This document shows positions 17,388 through 25,763 of a stretch of 64,000 nucleotides of DNA, piece after piece. Made by a program: the position numbers and the translations under genes. The DNA lies in contig NZ_AP028056.1 of assembly GCF_030297015.1 (NCBI RefSeq), positions 2,304,939 to 2,368,938 of the forward strand, in the 5' to 3' direction. This DNA is from Brooklawnia propionicigenes (lineage in GTDB: Bacteria > Actinomycetota > Actinomycetes > Propionibacteriales > Propionibacteriaceae). Within the stretch, counting starts at the first letter, position 1; every line of letters starts with the position of its first letter. Under the pieces are notes generated by a model. The model saw only the letters and a list, made by a program, of their open reading frames with translations. It had not been told where the DNA came from and searched no databases.

Positions 17388-18452
17388 GTGGCCTCCCGTT
17401 TGCAGCTGTGTGACCCTCGCGATGCCGGCAGGTTGCTGCCGCGGGCATTGGACGGTGAGTTCGTGCTGGCGCCGGTCGCCGACGATCGTGCGGCGCAACT
17501 GATCGATGCTGCCGTTCCGGTCACCGAGCCGGACGCCGCCGTCATCGTGACGACCTCCGGCTCGACCGGCGATCCCAAACAGGTCGTCTTGTCCGCGTCC
17601 GCGATCCGGGCGTCCGCGAGCGCCTTCCGGCAGCGCTACGGGGCCTTCAGCTGGACCTGCGTGCTGGGCGCCCAGCACGTGGCGGGCCTGATGGTGCAGG
17701 CCCGTGATCTGCTCGACCGCCCCTATGCCGATGGACGCACCGCCATCTCGATCGTGCCGACCCAGCTGGTGCGGGCGCTGCGCGAGCCTTCCTCGGCCGC
17801 CGAACTGGCCGCCTACGACGCGGTGCTGGTGGGGGGAGCGGCCATCCGGCCCGCGCTGCTCGACCAGGCCGAGGCCGCCGGCATCGCGGTGCTGACCAGC
17901 TATGGCATGAGTGAGACCTGTGGCGGGGTGGCCTTCGATGGGAGCCCGCTGCCCGGTGCCGATATCGCAATCGGCGACGACGGGCGCATCGACATCGGCG
18001 GCCCGATGCTGTTCTCCGGCTACCGGCTGGACCCGGAAGCCACGGCGAAGGTCCTGGTGAACGGCAGGCTGCTGACCAACGACCGGGGGCAATGGGTGAT
18101 CGATGACGACGGGCAGCGGCAGCTGCGGGTGCTCGGGCGCATCGACGATGTGATCATCTCGGGTGGTGTCAACGTCGATCTCGCCCGGCTGCAACGGGTG
18201 CTGGATGCCCGCATCGATCGTCCCGCGGTCGTCGTGGGAGTGCCCGATCCCGAGTGGGGCACCAGAGTCGTGGTCGCGACGACCAGCGACGAGGCCGTGA
18301 TCGGCCAGTGGCGCGACGAACTGCGTCCGTACCTGGAGCCGGCCGCGCTGCCCAGGCAGCTGCTCGTGGTCGAGGCCTTCCCGCGTACCGATTCGGGCAA
18401 GCTGGATCGCCGGCGGCTCGCCGAATGGGCCGCTCAGCCGGGCAGATCGTGA
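17388..18452 (+). CDS. menE: o-Succinylbenzoate-CoA ligase (MenE, short actinobacterial form)
   Basis: A 354-residue adenylate-forming enzyme that activates o-succinylbenzoate with ATP and CoA in menaquinone synthesis. ANL motifs: TSGSTGDPKQ (about 56-65), SYGMSETCGG, the hinge GRIDDVIISGG and the catalytic lysine in RTDSGKLDRR near the end. It is shorter than E. coli MenE (about 450) but typical for actinobacteria. It starts with GTG and is probably leaderless. First gene of the menE-menA-menC-menD run. Confidence 0.92.
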   Translation: MASRLQLCDPRDAGRLLPRALDGEFVLAPVADDRAAQLIDAAVPVTEPDAAVIVTTSGSTGDPKQVVLSASAIRASASAFRQRYGAFSWTCVLGAQHVAGLMVQARDLLDRPYADGRTAISIVPTQLVRALREPSSAAELAAYDAVLVGGAAIRPALLDQAEAAGIAVLTSYGMSETCGGVAFDGSPLPGADIAIGDDGRIDIGGPMLFSGYRLDPEATAKVLVNGRLLTNDRGQWVIDDDGQRQLRVLGRIDDVIISGGVNVDLARLQRVLDARIDRPAVVVGVPDPEWGTRVVVATTSDEAVIGQWRDELRPYLEPAALPRQLLVVEAFPRTDSGKLDRRRLAEWAAQPGRS

Positions 18453-18602
18453 CAGATCTTCTTCAGTTGGCGCGTTGGATCGATCCAAAAGCCGAATCCG
18501 GGCCCGAGCGGCCCCAAGTGAAGAAGGATAGGCACGCCGAGCGTGGCAAGATTAGGGACCTCAGCGCTGAAACCGGCCAGCCGAGCCGAGGGGGAATTGA
18601 AC

Positions 18603-19481
18603 GTGGCGAGTGTCGCCGAGTGGATCGAGGGCGCGCGTCTGCGGACGTTGCCCGCAGCCGTCGCACCAGTGCTGGCGGGTGCCGGTATCGCGATTCACGA
18701 GCAGGGGTTCAGCGCGACCCGCACGATCCTGGCCGCGCTGGTCGCCCTCGGGCTGCAGGTCGGAGTCAACTACGCCAACGATTATTCGGATGGGGTGCGG
18801 GGCACCGACGCGCAGCGGGTCGGCCCGCAGCGGCTGGTGGGGTCCGGAGCGGCCCGTCCGGGGCAGGTGAGAGCGGCGGCGTTCGGCTGTTTCGGTCTGG
18901 CTGCAGTCTTCGGGCTGGTACTGGTCGCCCTGGCCGGCCAGTGGTGGCTGATCGGAGTCGGAGCTGCCTGCATCCTGGCCGCTTGGTATTACACCGGCGG
19001 CAAGCATCCTTACGGCTATCTCGGACTGGGCGAGGTGTTCGTCTTCATCTTCTTCGGCCTGGTCGCCACCGTCGGAACCGCCTATGTGCAACTCGGGCAG
19101 GCGCCCTGGCCCGCCTGGACCGCCGGCACAGGCATGGGAGCGCTCGCCTGCGCCGTGCTGGTCTGCAACAACCTGCGGGACATCGCCAATGACAAGGCCG
19201 CCGGCAAACGCACCCTCGAGACTCGACTGGGTGAGCGCGGCAGCCGCATCTTCTACGCCATCCTCGCCGGCATCGCAGTGCTGGCCGTGATCGCCACCGC
19301 CGCCGGCACCACCTGGTGGGCGCTGGCCGGCCTCGCCATGGTGATCTTCCTCATCCCTGCCACCCAGCATGTGCTCGGCGGTGGCCAGGGCCTGACGCTC
19401 GTCCGCACACTGAAATTCACCGGCTTCGCCGAGCTGGCCGGTGGCCTGGGCATTTTTGCCGGAATGTTGATCGGAGCCTGA
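18603..19481 (+). CDS. menA: 1,4-Dihydroxy-2-naphthoate polyprenyltransferase
   Basis: A 292-residue UbiA-superfamily membrane enzyme with about eight helices that attaches the polyprenyl chain to DHNA, giving demethylmenaquinone. The first Asp-rich motif is in VNYANDYSDGVRGTD and the second in NNLRDIANDKAAGKRTL. The GTG at 18603 is chosen because GAGGGGG lies eight bases upstream; in-frame TTG at 18597 and GTG at 18543 are less likely. A 150-base gap separates it from menE. Its stop is one base before the menC ATG. Confidence 0.92.
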   Translation: MASVAEWIEGARLRTLPAAVAPVLAGAGIAIHEQGFSATRTILAALVALGLQVGVNYANDYSDGVRGTDAQRVGPQRLVGSGAARPGQVRAAAFGCFGLAAVFGLVLVALAGQWWLIGVGAACILAAWYYTGGKHPYGYLGLGEVFVFIFFGLVATVGTAYVQLGQAPWPAWTAGTGMGALACAVLVCNNLRDIANDKAAGKRTLETRLGERGSRIFYAILAGIAVLAVIATAAGTTWWALAGLAMVIFLIPATQHVLGGGQGLTLVRTLKFTGFAELAGGLGIFAGMLIGA

Positions 19482-19482
19482 A

Positions 19483-20457
19483 ATGTTCGCCGGAGTCTTC
19501 GACGAGGTATTTGTCTACAGCATCCCCATGCGTCTGCCGATGCGCAATATCACCACCCGTGAAGGCATGCTGCTGCGTCGCCGGGACCGGTGGAGCGAGT
19601 GGAGCCCCTTCCTCGAGTACTCGGACGCCGACGCCGCCCGCTGGCTGCAGGCATCGCTGCTGAGAACCGATCCGGAGATCAGGCGCGACCGTATCCCGGT
19701 CAATGTCACCATTCCGGTCGTCTCGCCGCGCCGCGCAGCCGACCTGGTGCGCTGCTCGGGCTGCCGAACCGCCAAGGTCAAGGTCGCCGACCCCAACTCC
19801 TGCCTGGAAGACGACCTCGCGCGGCTCGCGTCGGTACGTGCCGCACTCGGCGACGAGGGTGCGGTCAGGGTGGACGCGAATGGCGCCTGGAGTGTCGATC
19901 GCGCCGAACGGGCGCTGACCGCGATGGCGGCCTACAACTTGCAGTATGCCGAGCAGCCGTGCGCCAGCGTCGAAGAGCTGGCCGAGCTGCGGCGCCGGCT
20001 GCGAGACAAGCAGATCGACGTGCCGATCGCCGCGGACGAGTCGATCCGCCGGGCCGAGGACCCCTACCGGGTCGCCGAACTCGATGCCGCCGACGTGATC
20101 GTGCTGAAGACCCAGCCGTTGGGTGGCTGGCGTCGCTGCGTCGAGTTGGCCACCGATCTGGGCTTGCCTGCTGTGATCAGTTCTGCTTTGGAGACCAGTG
20201 TCGGCATCTGGGCGGGCCTGCAGGCCGCGGCAGCATTGCCGTCCCTCGACCTGGCGTGTGGCCTCAACACCGTCAAGATGCTCGCCGACGATGTGATCGA
20301 TCAGCCCCTGATCGCCACCGACGGCTATCTGGTGCTGGGGGAGCGCCCGATACCGTCGCCCATCGCGCTGCTGCGTGTTCGCGCGGACTCCGCGCGCCAG
20401 ACCTGGTGGCGCGACCGGCTCAACCGCTGCCTCGCACTGGCCATGGACAAGCACTGA
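19483..20457 (+). CDS. menC: o-Succinylbenzoate synthase
   Basis: A 324-residue enolase-superfamily enzyme that dehydrates SHCHC to o-succinylbenzoate. The catalytic KxK is in CRTAKVKVAD, metal ligands follow in VRVDANGAW, YAEQPC and IAADESI, and the second lysine in VIVLKTQPLGG. Length is typical of the actinobacterial form. It starts one base after the menA stop and ends overlapping the menD ATG by one base, so the three are translationally linked. Confidence 0.93.
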   Translation: MFAGVFDEVFVYSIPMRLPMRNITTREGMLLRRRDRWSEWSPFLEYSDADAARWLQASLLRTDPEIRRDRIPVNVTIPVVSPRRAADLVRCSGCRTAKVKVADPNSCLEDDLARLASVRAALGDEGAVRVDANGAWSVDRAERALTAMAAYNLQYAEQPCASVEELAELRRRLRDKQIDVPIAADESIRRAEDPYRVAELDAADVIVLKTQPLGGWRRCVELATDLGLPAVISSALETSVGIWAGLQAAAALPSLDLACGLNTVKMLADDVIDQPLIATDGYLVLGERPIPSPIALLRVRADSARQTWWRDRLNRCLALAMDKH

Positions 20458-22043
20458 TGGGCTCAGCCGGTTTGGGACTGACGCTGGCCGAGGGGCTGGC
20501 GTCGGCGGGCATCACGCAGGTCGTGGTCTGCCCGGGTTCACGCAGCACGCCGGTGGCGCTGGCCCTGGCCCGCCTGGCCGGCGAGGGCAGAGTCCGGCTG
20601 CACACCAGAACCGATGAACGCGCTGGCGGCTTCCTCGCCCTGGGGCTGGCCAGGGCGGGCGGGGCAGCGGCGGTGCTGGTGACCTCGGGAACCGCGGTCG
20701 GCAATCTGATGCCGGCGGTGATGGAGGCCCGCGCGTCCGGGGTGATGCTGGTGGTCATCACGGCCGATCGTCCGGCCACGTTGGTGGGCACCGGCGCCAA
20801 CCAGACCACCCATCAGGTAGGCATCTTCGGCCGCCATGTCGTCGGCGACCTGGCGCTGGCCGGCAGCGACGACGCGCCCGCAGCGTGGTCCGCGCAACTG
20901 TCGCGGCTGTTCGCGGCAGGGTTCGGGCTGCGCACCCGCGAGCCCGGCCCGGTGCACATCAACGCCGCCTTCACCGAACCCTTCGTCGATGATCTGATGG
21001 CCGATCCGGAGCCGACCAGGCTGACCTCGGTCGCCCGTTCGCGTCCGGCCGTGCCGGCCCAGCTGGTCGCGGGCCCGCGCACCGTCGTGCTGGCCGGGGA
21101 CGCCCCCGCCCAGGTCGGGCACCGCGCCCGCGAACTGGCCGAGACCGCCCGGCTGCCGCTTTTCGCCGAACCGTCCAGCAATGCACGTTCGGGCCGGTGC
21201 GCGATCGCCGGGTACCGGCTGCTGCTCGACACCGCACTGGGCGAGCGCATCGAGCGCGTCCTGGTCTTCGGCCATCCCACCTTGTCGAGGCCGGTTCATC
21301 GGCTGCTCAGCCGGCGCGACATCGAACTGGTCGTGGTCAGCCCCTCGGCGAGCTGGCCGGATCCGGGATGGGCCGCCAGCCAGGTCTGCGATGATGTCGA
21401 GCTGGCTCCCGGCGACGATGACTGGCTGAACGAGTGGCGGCTGGTCGACCGCGAGCTGCCCACCGACCCGAGTCCGGCCGGCCGGCGCGCCGCAGGCCGT
21501 GGCGGCGGTGTGCTGACCGGGCAGTCGGTCGCCGATGCCGTGGTCGCGTCCGCACCGCAGAACTTGGTGTTCGGCGCGTCCAGCCTGATCCGCAACGCGG
21601 ACCTTTCCCCGATCGCCGACCCGGTACCCGACGACCCGCCGACCATCTGCTGGGCCAACCGGGGACTGTCCGGCATCGACGGGGTGATCTCGACCGCCGC
21701 GGGCATCGCGTTGGCCACCGCTCGCCCCGCGACCGTGCTGATCGGCGACCTGGGCTTCCTGCACGACGCCGGCTCCCTGCACATCCCGGCCGGTCAGCCG
21801 GTGCCTGATCTGCGCATCGTGGTCGGAGACGACGACGGTGGCAGCATCTTCGGCACGCTCGAGGTCGCCGATGCGCCCTGCTACCAGCCGCTTTTCGCCA
21901 TGCCCCACGGACGCGATCTGGCCGCGATCGCCGAAGGCTACGGCTGGCCCGCCCGACGCGTCGACGGCGTCGATGAGCTACTCGAATATCTCGGCCGGCC
22001 GGTGCACGGCATCGAGGTGCTGGTCGCCGTGTTCGGCGCGTAG
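20457..22043 (+). CDS. menD: SEPHCHC synthase (2-oxoglutarate decarboxylase/isochorismate condensing)
   Basis: A 528-residue thiamine diphosphate enzyme that joins isochorismate and 2-oxoglutarate. Visible signatures are the N-terminal VVCPGSRSTPVALAL, TDERAGGFLALGLA, TSGTAVGNLMPAVMEA, ITADRPATL and, in the ThDP-binding part, NRGLSGIDGVISTAAG and GDLGFLHDAGSL. The family's length is about 550. Its last 66 bases overlap, on the opposite strand, the end of the nuclease gene. Confidence 0.94.
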   Translation: MGSAGLGLTLAEGLASAGITQVVVCPGSRSTPVALALARLAGEGRVRLHTRTDERAGGFLALGLARAGGAAAVLVTSGTAVGNLMPAVMEARASGVMLVVITADRPATLVGTGANQTTHQVGIFGRHVVGDLALAGSDDAPAAWSAQLSRLFAAGFGLRTREPGPVHINAAFTEPFVDDLMADPEPTRLTSVARSRPAVPAQLVAGPRTVVLAGDAPAQVGHRARELAETARLPLFAEPSSNARSGRCAIAGYRLLLDTALGERIERVLVFGHPTLSRPVHRLLSRRDIELVVVSPSASWPDPGWAASQVCDDVELAPGDDDWLNEWRLVDRELPTDPSPAGRRAAGRGGGVLTGQSVADAVVASAPQNLVFGASSLIRNADLSPIADPVPDDPPTICWANRGLSGIDGVISTAAGIALATARPATVLIGDLGFLHDAGSLHIPAGQPVPDLRIVVGDDDGGSIFGTLEVADAPCYQPLFAMPHGRDLAAIAEGYGWPARRVDGVDELLEYLGRPVHGIEVLVAVFGA

Positions 22044-23831
22044 CCAGGCCCGCAGTGCGGCCGTCGCCCGTACGTCGTCCTCGTTGTAGTCGAGGACGCG
22101 CTGCCGGGCGTCGTCCCGGGTCCGCGGGTCGGGACCGTGCGCAGCCTCGGCGAACCAGCTCTGCGAATTGAGCCCACCGGGGGAGTCGTCGCGCCAGCTG
22201 AATCCCGCACCCGCATGCGCGACCGTCTTCAGGCCGAGCCCGTGCGCGCCGAAGAAGTGCTTCCTGATCACGGTGAACAGGTCCACATGGGCGCTGCGGA
22301 GCAGGTCCAGGGCCTGGCGCAGCTCCGGGGACTTGGAGACCTGAACGAGTTTGGTGAGGTGCACCATCTCGTAGTCCGAGTAGTGATAGACGCGGGTGTG
22401 CGGATGCTCGGCCAGCATCGAGGTCAGCCAGCTCATCGCCTGGATCGCCAGCCGGATCTCGCCCTCGGCGTCCAGATCGCGGAACTCACCGAACCAGGCA
22501 TAGCGCCCCGATTGCCAGTCGTCGCTGCCGGCCACCCAGAACCCCCACAGATAGATCCGGTCGGCTGCCGAGGTCTCGATATCCCAGTCGATCTCGATCT
22601 GCGACGACGGCAACCCGATGGCACCACGGGTGGTCCGCTCCAGGTCGACCCCGCTGCTGATCATCCGGGCCCGGCGGGCAGCCAGCAGCAGCCGGTCGTC
22701 CGCATGATCGCGGTGGCGCACCTCGGGCAAATAACGCGGCAGCAGCGCGTCCAGGTCGGTGGTCGCCAGGTCGTGGATGGACTGGATGCCGAGACTGCGC
22801 AGCACGCTGACCTCGCGGACGTCGAGCGGTGACTTGTCGATGCGCAGCGACAGATCGTCCGAACCCAGGATCGGCGCGCATACCGCCCACCACTGGCAGG
22901 AGCTGCATTCGCGGACGAAGATGGGCCGCACCATCGGGCCGACGCCGGTCTCGCCGTGCGCGCGCTCGCGGGCCGCCCGGGCCAGGTTGACCCGGAAGGT
23001 GTGCTCGTGGTCGTAGCGTTCCAGCGGCGAACGCAGCGTCCAGCCGGACGATGATGTTCGCGAGAAGGTGCGGATCTGCTTGCGGCTCAACTCCACCCAG
23101 GCGACCATCTGGGTTCCCGATGATCCCGGCCCGCTCGCCAGGCTCAGCGCCGGTTCGCTGGCCCGCTCACCCTCGGTGAAGAAGGTGCGGCGCACGGTGT
23201 CCTTGCCGATGATGCCGGCGACCGGCTCCCCGGCCGACTGCCAGCCGGCCGCCTCCAGGAGCCGCCAGAAGTGGGCGAGCTGCAGCTGATCGTTCTCGCG
23301 TCCGGTGCGCAGCCGGGCATCGGTCATCTCGAGCCGCTCGCCGTGCCACGGGGTCGCCAGCGGGCTGCCGGCCAGCTGATGGGCGCGGCTGTGGCGCTCC
23401 AGCATCCGCTTCGGCTTCACGTGGACGGGCAGATAGCCGGGTGTTCCCTCGGCATGGTCGGCGCCCCGGACCAGCACCGACGGGCTGCCCCAGCGGTGTC
23501 CGGCGTAGTCGATCGGCAATTGCGGGGCGATGATCAGCGGCACACCCGAGCCCACCGCGTCGCGGGTGGCGTCGCGGATGACCGCCAGGTCTTCACCGGC
23601 CAGCAGCCGCAGATCCAGCGCTCCGGTGACGCGGGCCAGCCGGTCGAGCATCTGGTCGATGAACTCCCGGCTGGCGAAACGCTCGGCCTGAAGCTCGCTG
23701 CTGATGCGCACCCCGGCCATACTGCCGCCCACCGGCGACGAGATCGAGGTATCGAAATGGTTCTGCACCTTCACCGGGCAACGGATCGCTGCGTAGGAAT
23801 CGAGCAGAACCGGATCGTCCGGCAGGCTCAC
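21978..23831 (-). CDS. TM0106-family RecB-like putative nuclease
   Basis: A 617-residue protein. The N-terminal half has RecB/PD-(D/E)XK-like features (pattern [20 protein letters not shown], then [10 protein letters not shown]) and a Cys cluster [12 protein letters not shown] that may hold an Fe-S centre. The C-terminal half is an RNase H/DEDD-like exonuclease domain: [29 protein letters not shown] and [17 protein letters not shown]. The GTG start overlaps the menG stop as GTGA, so it is translationally coupled to menG. A role in DNA repair or processing is inferred from the domains; no link to menaquinone is known. Confidence 0.85.
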   Translation of the reverse strand: MSLPDDPVLLDSYAAIRCPVKVQNHFDTSISSPVGGSMAGVRISSELQAERFASREFIDQMLDRLARVTGALDLRLLAGEDLAVIRDATRDAVGSGVPLIIAPQLPIDYAGHRWGSPSVLVRGADHAEGTPGYLPVHVKPKRMLERHSRAHQLAGSPLATPWHGERLEMTDARLRTGRENDQLQLAHFWRLLEAAGWQSAGEPVAGIIGKDTVRRTFFTEGERASEPALSLASGPGSSGTQMVAWVELSRKQIRTFSRTSSSGWTLRSPLERYDHEHTFRVNLARAARERAHGETGVGPMVRPIFVRECSSCQWWAVCAPILGSDDLSLRIDKSPLDVREVSVLRSLGIQSIHDLATTDLDALLPRYLPEVRHRDHADDRLLLAARRARMISSGVDLERTTRGAIGLPSSQIEIDWDIETSAADRIYLWGFWVAGSDDWQSGRYAWFGEFRDLDAEGEIRLAIQAMSWLTSMLAEHPHTRVYHYSDYEMVHLTKLVQVSKSPELRQALDLLRSAHVDLFTVIRKHFFGAHGLGLKTVAHAGAGFSWRDDSPGGLNSQSWFAEAAHGPDPRTRDDARQRVLDYNEDDVRATAALRAWLRAEHGDQHLDAVHRPAEIFE

Positions 23832-24520
23832 TTCACCCAGCCGCGATGCATGGCGACGATGCCGCCGGTCAGGTTCTTCCACTGGACGTCCCGCCAGCCC
23901 ACCTCGGTCATCAGCTCGGCCAGGCTGCGCTGGTCGGGCCAGGCCAGGATCGACTCCACCAGGTAGTCGTAGGCCGGTGCGTTCGACGAGACCACCCGGA
24001 AGCGGGGCATCACATGATGCATGTACCAGCGGTAGGCGACGCGGAACGGCGTCCAGGTGGGGGTGCTGAACTCGCAGACCAGGATGCGTCCGCCCGGCCT
24101 GGTGACCCGCAGCAGTTCGGCCAGCCCGGCCCGGGTGTCGTGCACATTGCGCAGGCCGTAGCTGATCGTCACCGCGTCGAAGCTGTCGTCGGCGAACGGC
24201 AGCGCCAGCGCGTCGCCGGCCACGAACCGCAGATCGGGGTAGCGGTGATGTCCTTCGGTGAGCATGCCGAGCGACAGGTCCGTGGGGAACGCGATGGCAC
24301 CGGCTCGGGCCAGCGGTTCGGACGACGTGCCGGTGCCGGCAGCCAGATCGAGGATGCGCTCGCCCGGCTGGGGTGCGATCGCGGCCAGCACGGCCTTGCG
24401 CCAGAACCTGACCTGGCCGAAGGTCATCAGGTCGTTCATCAGGTCGTAACGGCGGGCAACGTCGTCGAACATGCCGGCGACATCGCCGGGCTGCTTATCG
24501 AGATCTGCGCGGTTTGGCAC
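23828..24520 (-). CDS. menG: Demethylmenaquinone methyltransferase
   Basis: A 230-residue SAM-dependent class I methyltransferase (UbiE/MenG) that carries out the C-methylation of demethylmenaquinone. The signatures are [22 protein letters not shown] motif [30 protein letters not shown] and [12 protein letters not shown]. The GTG at 24520 has no ribosome site but a CAATGT box six bases upstream, suggesting leaderless expression. It is followed with a 4-base overlap by the nuclease gene. Confidence 0.93.
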   Translation of the reverse strand: MPNRADLDKQPGDVAGMFDDVARRYDLMNDLMTFGQVRFWRKAVLAAIAPQPGERILDLAAGTGTSSEPLARAGAIAFPTDLSLGMLTEGHHRYPDLRFVAGDALALPFADDSFDAVTISYGLRNVHDTRAGLAELLRVTRPGGRILVCEFSTPTWTPFRVAYRWYMHHVMPRFRVVSSNAPAYDYLVESILAWPDQRSLAELMTEVGWRDVQWKNLTGGIVAMHRGWVK

Positions 24521-24526
24521 CCCACT

Positions 24527-24532
24527 ACATTG
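24527..24532 (-). promoter_or_regulatory. Candidate leaderless promoter -10 box (CAATGT) of menG
   Basis: CAATGT on the minus strand ends six bases before the menG GTG. Confidence 0.35.
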
Positions 24533-24589
24533 CCACAGCCCGCGCCGAAAGTAGCGTGCCGGCCGGTCGCCAATCGGTGCAATGTGCGG

Positions 24590-24695
24590 CCGGGCTGCTA
24601 TGCTGATGTCAATCCGCGTGGAGAATCGGGTGAAATTCCCGAGCTGACCCGCAACCGTCATTGGCCGCAAAAGCCGAGAGCCGGACCGAAACGTG
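24590..24695 (+). promoter_or_regulatory. Cobalamin riboswitch (short form)
   Basis: The conserved core is present: GGGTGAAATTCCCGAGCTGA followed by CCCGCAACCGT (24628-24658), then, after a short spacer, the B12-box-like AAGCCGAGAGCCGGACC (24670-24686). Spacing between core and box is short, as in compact cobalamin riboswitches. The exact ends are uncertain. It points to the + strand. Downstream are only two tiny ORFs and, about 380 bases on, an ABC transporter gene. The target is therefore unclear. Confidence 0.8.
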
Positions 24696-24710
24696 GAGAG
24701 TAAGAGAACC

Positions 24711-24733
24711 GTCTCGTCGCGGTAAAGCGAGAC
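24711..24733 (+). promoter_or_regulatory. Hairpin in the riboswitch expression platform
   Basis: GTCTCG (24711-24716) pairs with CGAGAC (24728-24733) just after the riboswitch. There is no T-run, so it is not a typical intrinsic terminator. Confidence 0.4.
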
Positions 24734-24800
24734 TGGGCCAGCCCTCGGGCTCCCCGGACAAGCAATGTCGCACAAGGCTCGGGAACCGAGAGGCATCACG

Positions 24801-24893
24801 ATGCGTAGTCCCACTAGCTCCCTCCGTGCTAGCACGCGGCCTGTTTGTCGATCGCTCCCTTCCGCCTCCAGCACGAATCCACGGTCGCGCTGA
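24801..24893 (+). CDS. Possible small ORF 1 downstream of the riboswitch (30 aa)
   Basis: ATG at 24801 follows GAGAGG (24788-24793) at good spacing. That ribosome site is partly enclosed in the CTCGG-GAA-CCGAG hairpin. The 30-residue product is rich in Ser and Arg and resembles nothing known to me. Coding potential is doubtful, but the position after a cobalamin riboswitch makes it worth noting. It could be a leader peptide. Confidence 0.3.
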   Translation: MRSPTSSLRASTRPVCRSLPSASSTNPRSR

Positions 24894-24901
24894 GGAGGCT
24901 C

Positions 24902-25039
24902 TTGAGCAGGGCCCGGCACTCCAACGGATGGGTTTCCCTCCCAAAACAACCCATCGTCACCTCGTTGCGAAGCGCCGGGTCCTGCCTTTTCTCTGCCTGG
25001 TTCGCCTGCTGCACGCGGCCGGGCCGTCCATGTCGATGA
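24902..25039 (+). CDS. Possible small ORF 2 downstream of the riboswitch (45 aa)
   Basis: TTG at 24902 has GGAGG three bases upstream, directly behind the stop of small ORF 1. The 45-residue product has a Cys-containing end ([18 protein letters not shown]). The rare TTG start and short spacing make it weak. No homology recognised. Confidence 0.22.
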   Translation: MSRARHSNGWVSLPKQPIVTSLRSAGSCLFSAWFACCTRPGRPCR

Positions 25040-25073
25040 CCTGAGGTGAAACCGGTTGGGTCCGAAGGCCACA

Positions 25074-25763
25074 ATGGGAGCCATGGCCAAGCGCGAGACG
25101 GTCCTCAAGGTGACCGACCTGATGAAGAAATATGGCGATCATGTGATCGTCGACCGATTCAACCTGACTGTGTACTCGGGTGAGGCTGTGGCATTGACCG
25201 GACGCAACGGTTCCGGTAAGTCGACCGTCCTGCGCTGCATCATCGGCGCCGATCGTCCCAGTGAGGGGCGGGTCGAGGCATTTGGACGCAAGGTCAGCGA
25301 AACCGACCCGGCATTCCGCCGCGATGTTGCCACCATCGTGGACGACCTGGATTTCTTCCCCGACCTGTCGGTCGTCGAGCATCTCGATCTGCTCGCGCGT
25401 GCCCACGGACTGGCCGATCCCGACGCGCTGGTCGACGAGGTGCTCGATGAGGTGCAACTCGTCCCGCAGTCGGCTCAGTTGCCCGGCACGCTGTCCAGTG
25501 GCCAGCGGCGCAGGCTCGCCCTGGCGACCGCCCTGGTCCGTCCGCGCAAGCTGCTGGTGATGGACGAACCCGAGCAGCGCCTCGACGTCGAGGGCGTCGC
25601 CTGGCTGGGCGCTCGGCTGAAGCATGAGATGAGCAAGGGCCTGGCGATCGTGATGGCCAGCCATGAGCCGACGCTGGTGAACGCGCTGGGGGCGCGGATC
25701 GTGCGCCTCGGTGCAGCCGCCGAGGCCAGCGAATCGCAGGTCGAACCGGAGTACGAGTTGTGA
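25074..25763 (+). CDS. ABC transporter ATP-binding protein
   Basis: A 229-residue nucleotide-binding domain. Walker [10 protein letters not shown], signature [12 protein letters not shown], Walker B KLLVMDEP and the H-loop in MASHEP are all present; the Q-loop region is atypical (TIVDDLDFF). Start at ATG 25074 is favoured by GAAGG five bases before it; ATG 25083 is the alternative. Its stop overlaps the GTG of the next gene by four bases, so the membrane protein is its partner. Cargo is unknown; the closest class is the CcmA/multidrug export type of ATPase. Confidence 0.88.
   Translation: MGAMAKRETVLKVTDLMKKYGDHVIVDRFNLTVYSGEAVALTGRNGSGKSTVLRCIIGADRPSEGRVEAFGRKVSETDPAFRRDVATIVDDLDFFPDLSVVEHLDLLARAHGLADPDALVDEVLDEVQLVPQSAQLPGTLSSGQRRRLALATALVRPRKLLVMDEPEQRLDVEGVAWLGARLKHEMSKGLAIVMASHEPTLVNALGARIVRLGAAAEASESQVEPEYEL

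Larger units (their letters stand above)
24696..25073 (+). other. Region between riboswitch and ABC gene without a recognisable gene
   Basis: About 380 bases follow the riboswitch. They hold hairpins at 24711-24733, 24778-24790 (CTCGG/CCGAG, overlapping a GAGAGG ribosome site) and 24927-24955 (GATGGGTT/AACCCATC), and two short ORFs. No decayed B12-related gene could be recognised in any frame. It may be a regulatory RNA or a leader for the ABC transporter. Confidence 0.5.

Noticed and set aside
24661-25044. A 127-codon frame overlapping the riboswitch as a real B12-related gene
   Set aside because: It starts inside the conserved riboswitch, lacks a ribosome site and shows no similarity to CbtA/CbtB or other B12 proteins.
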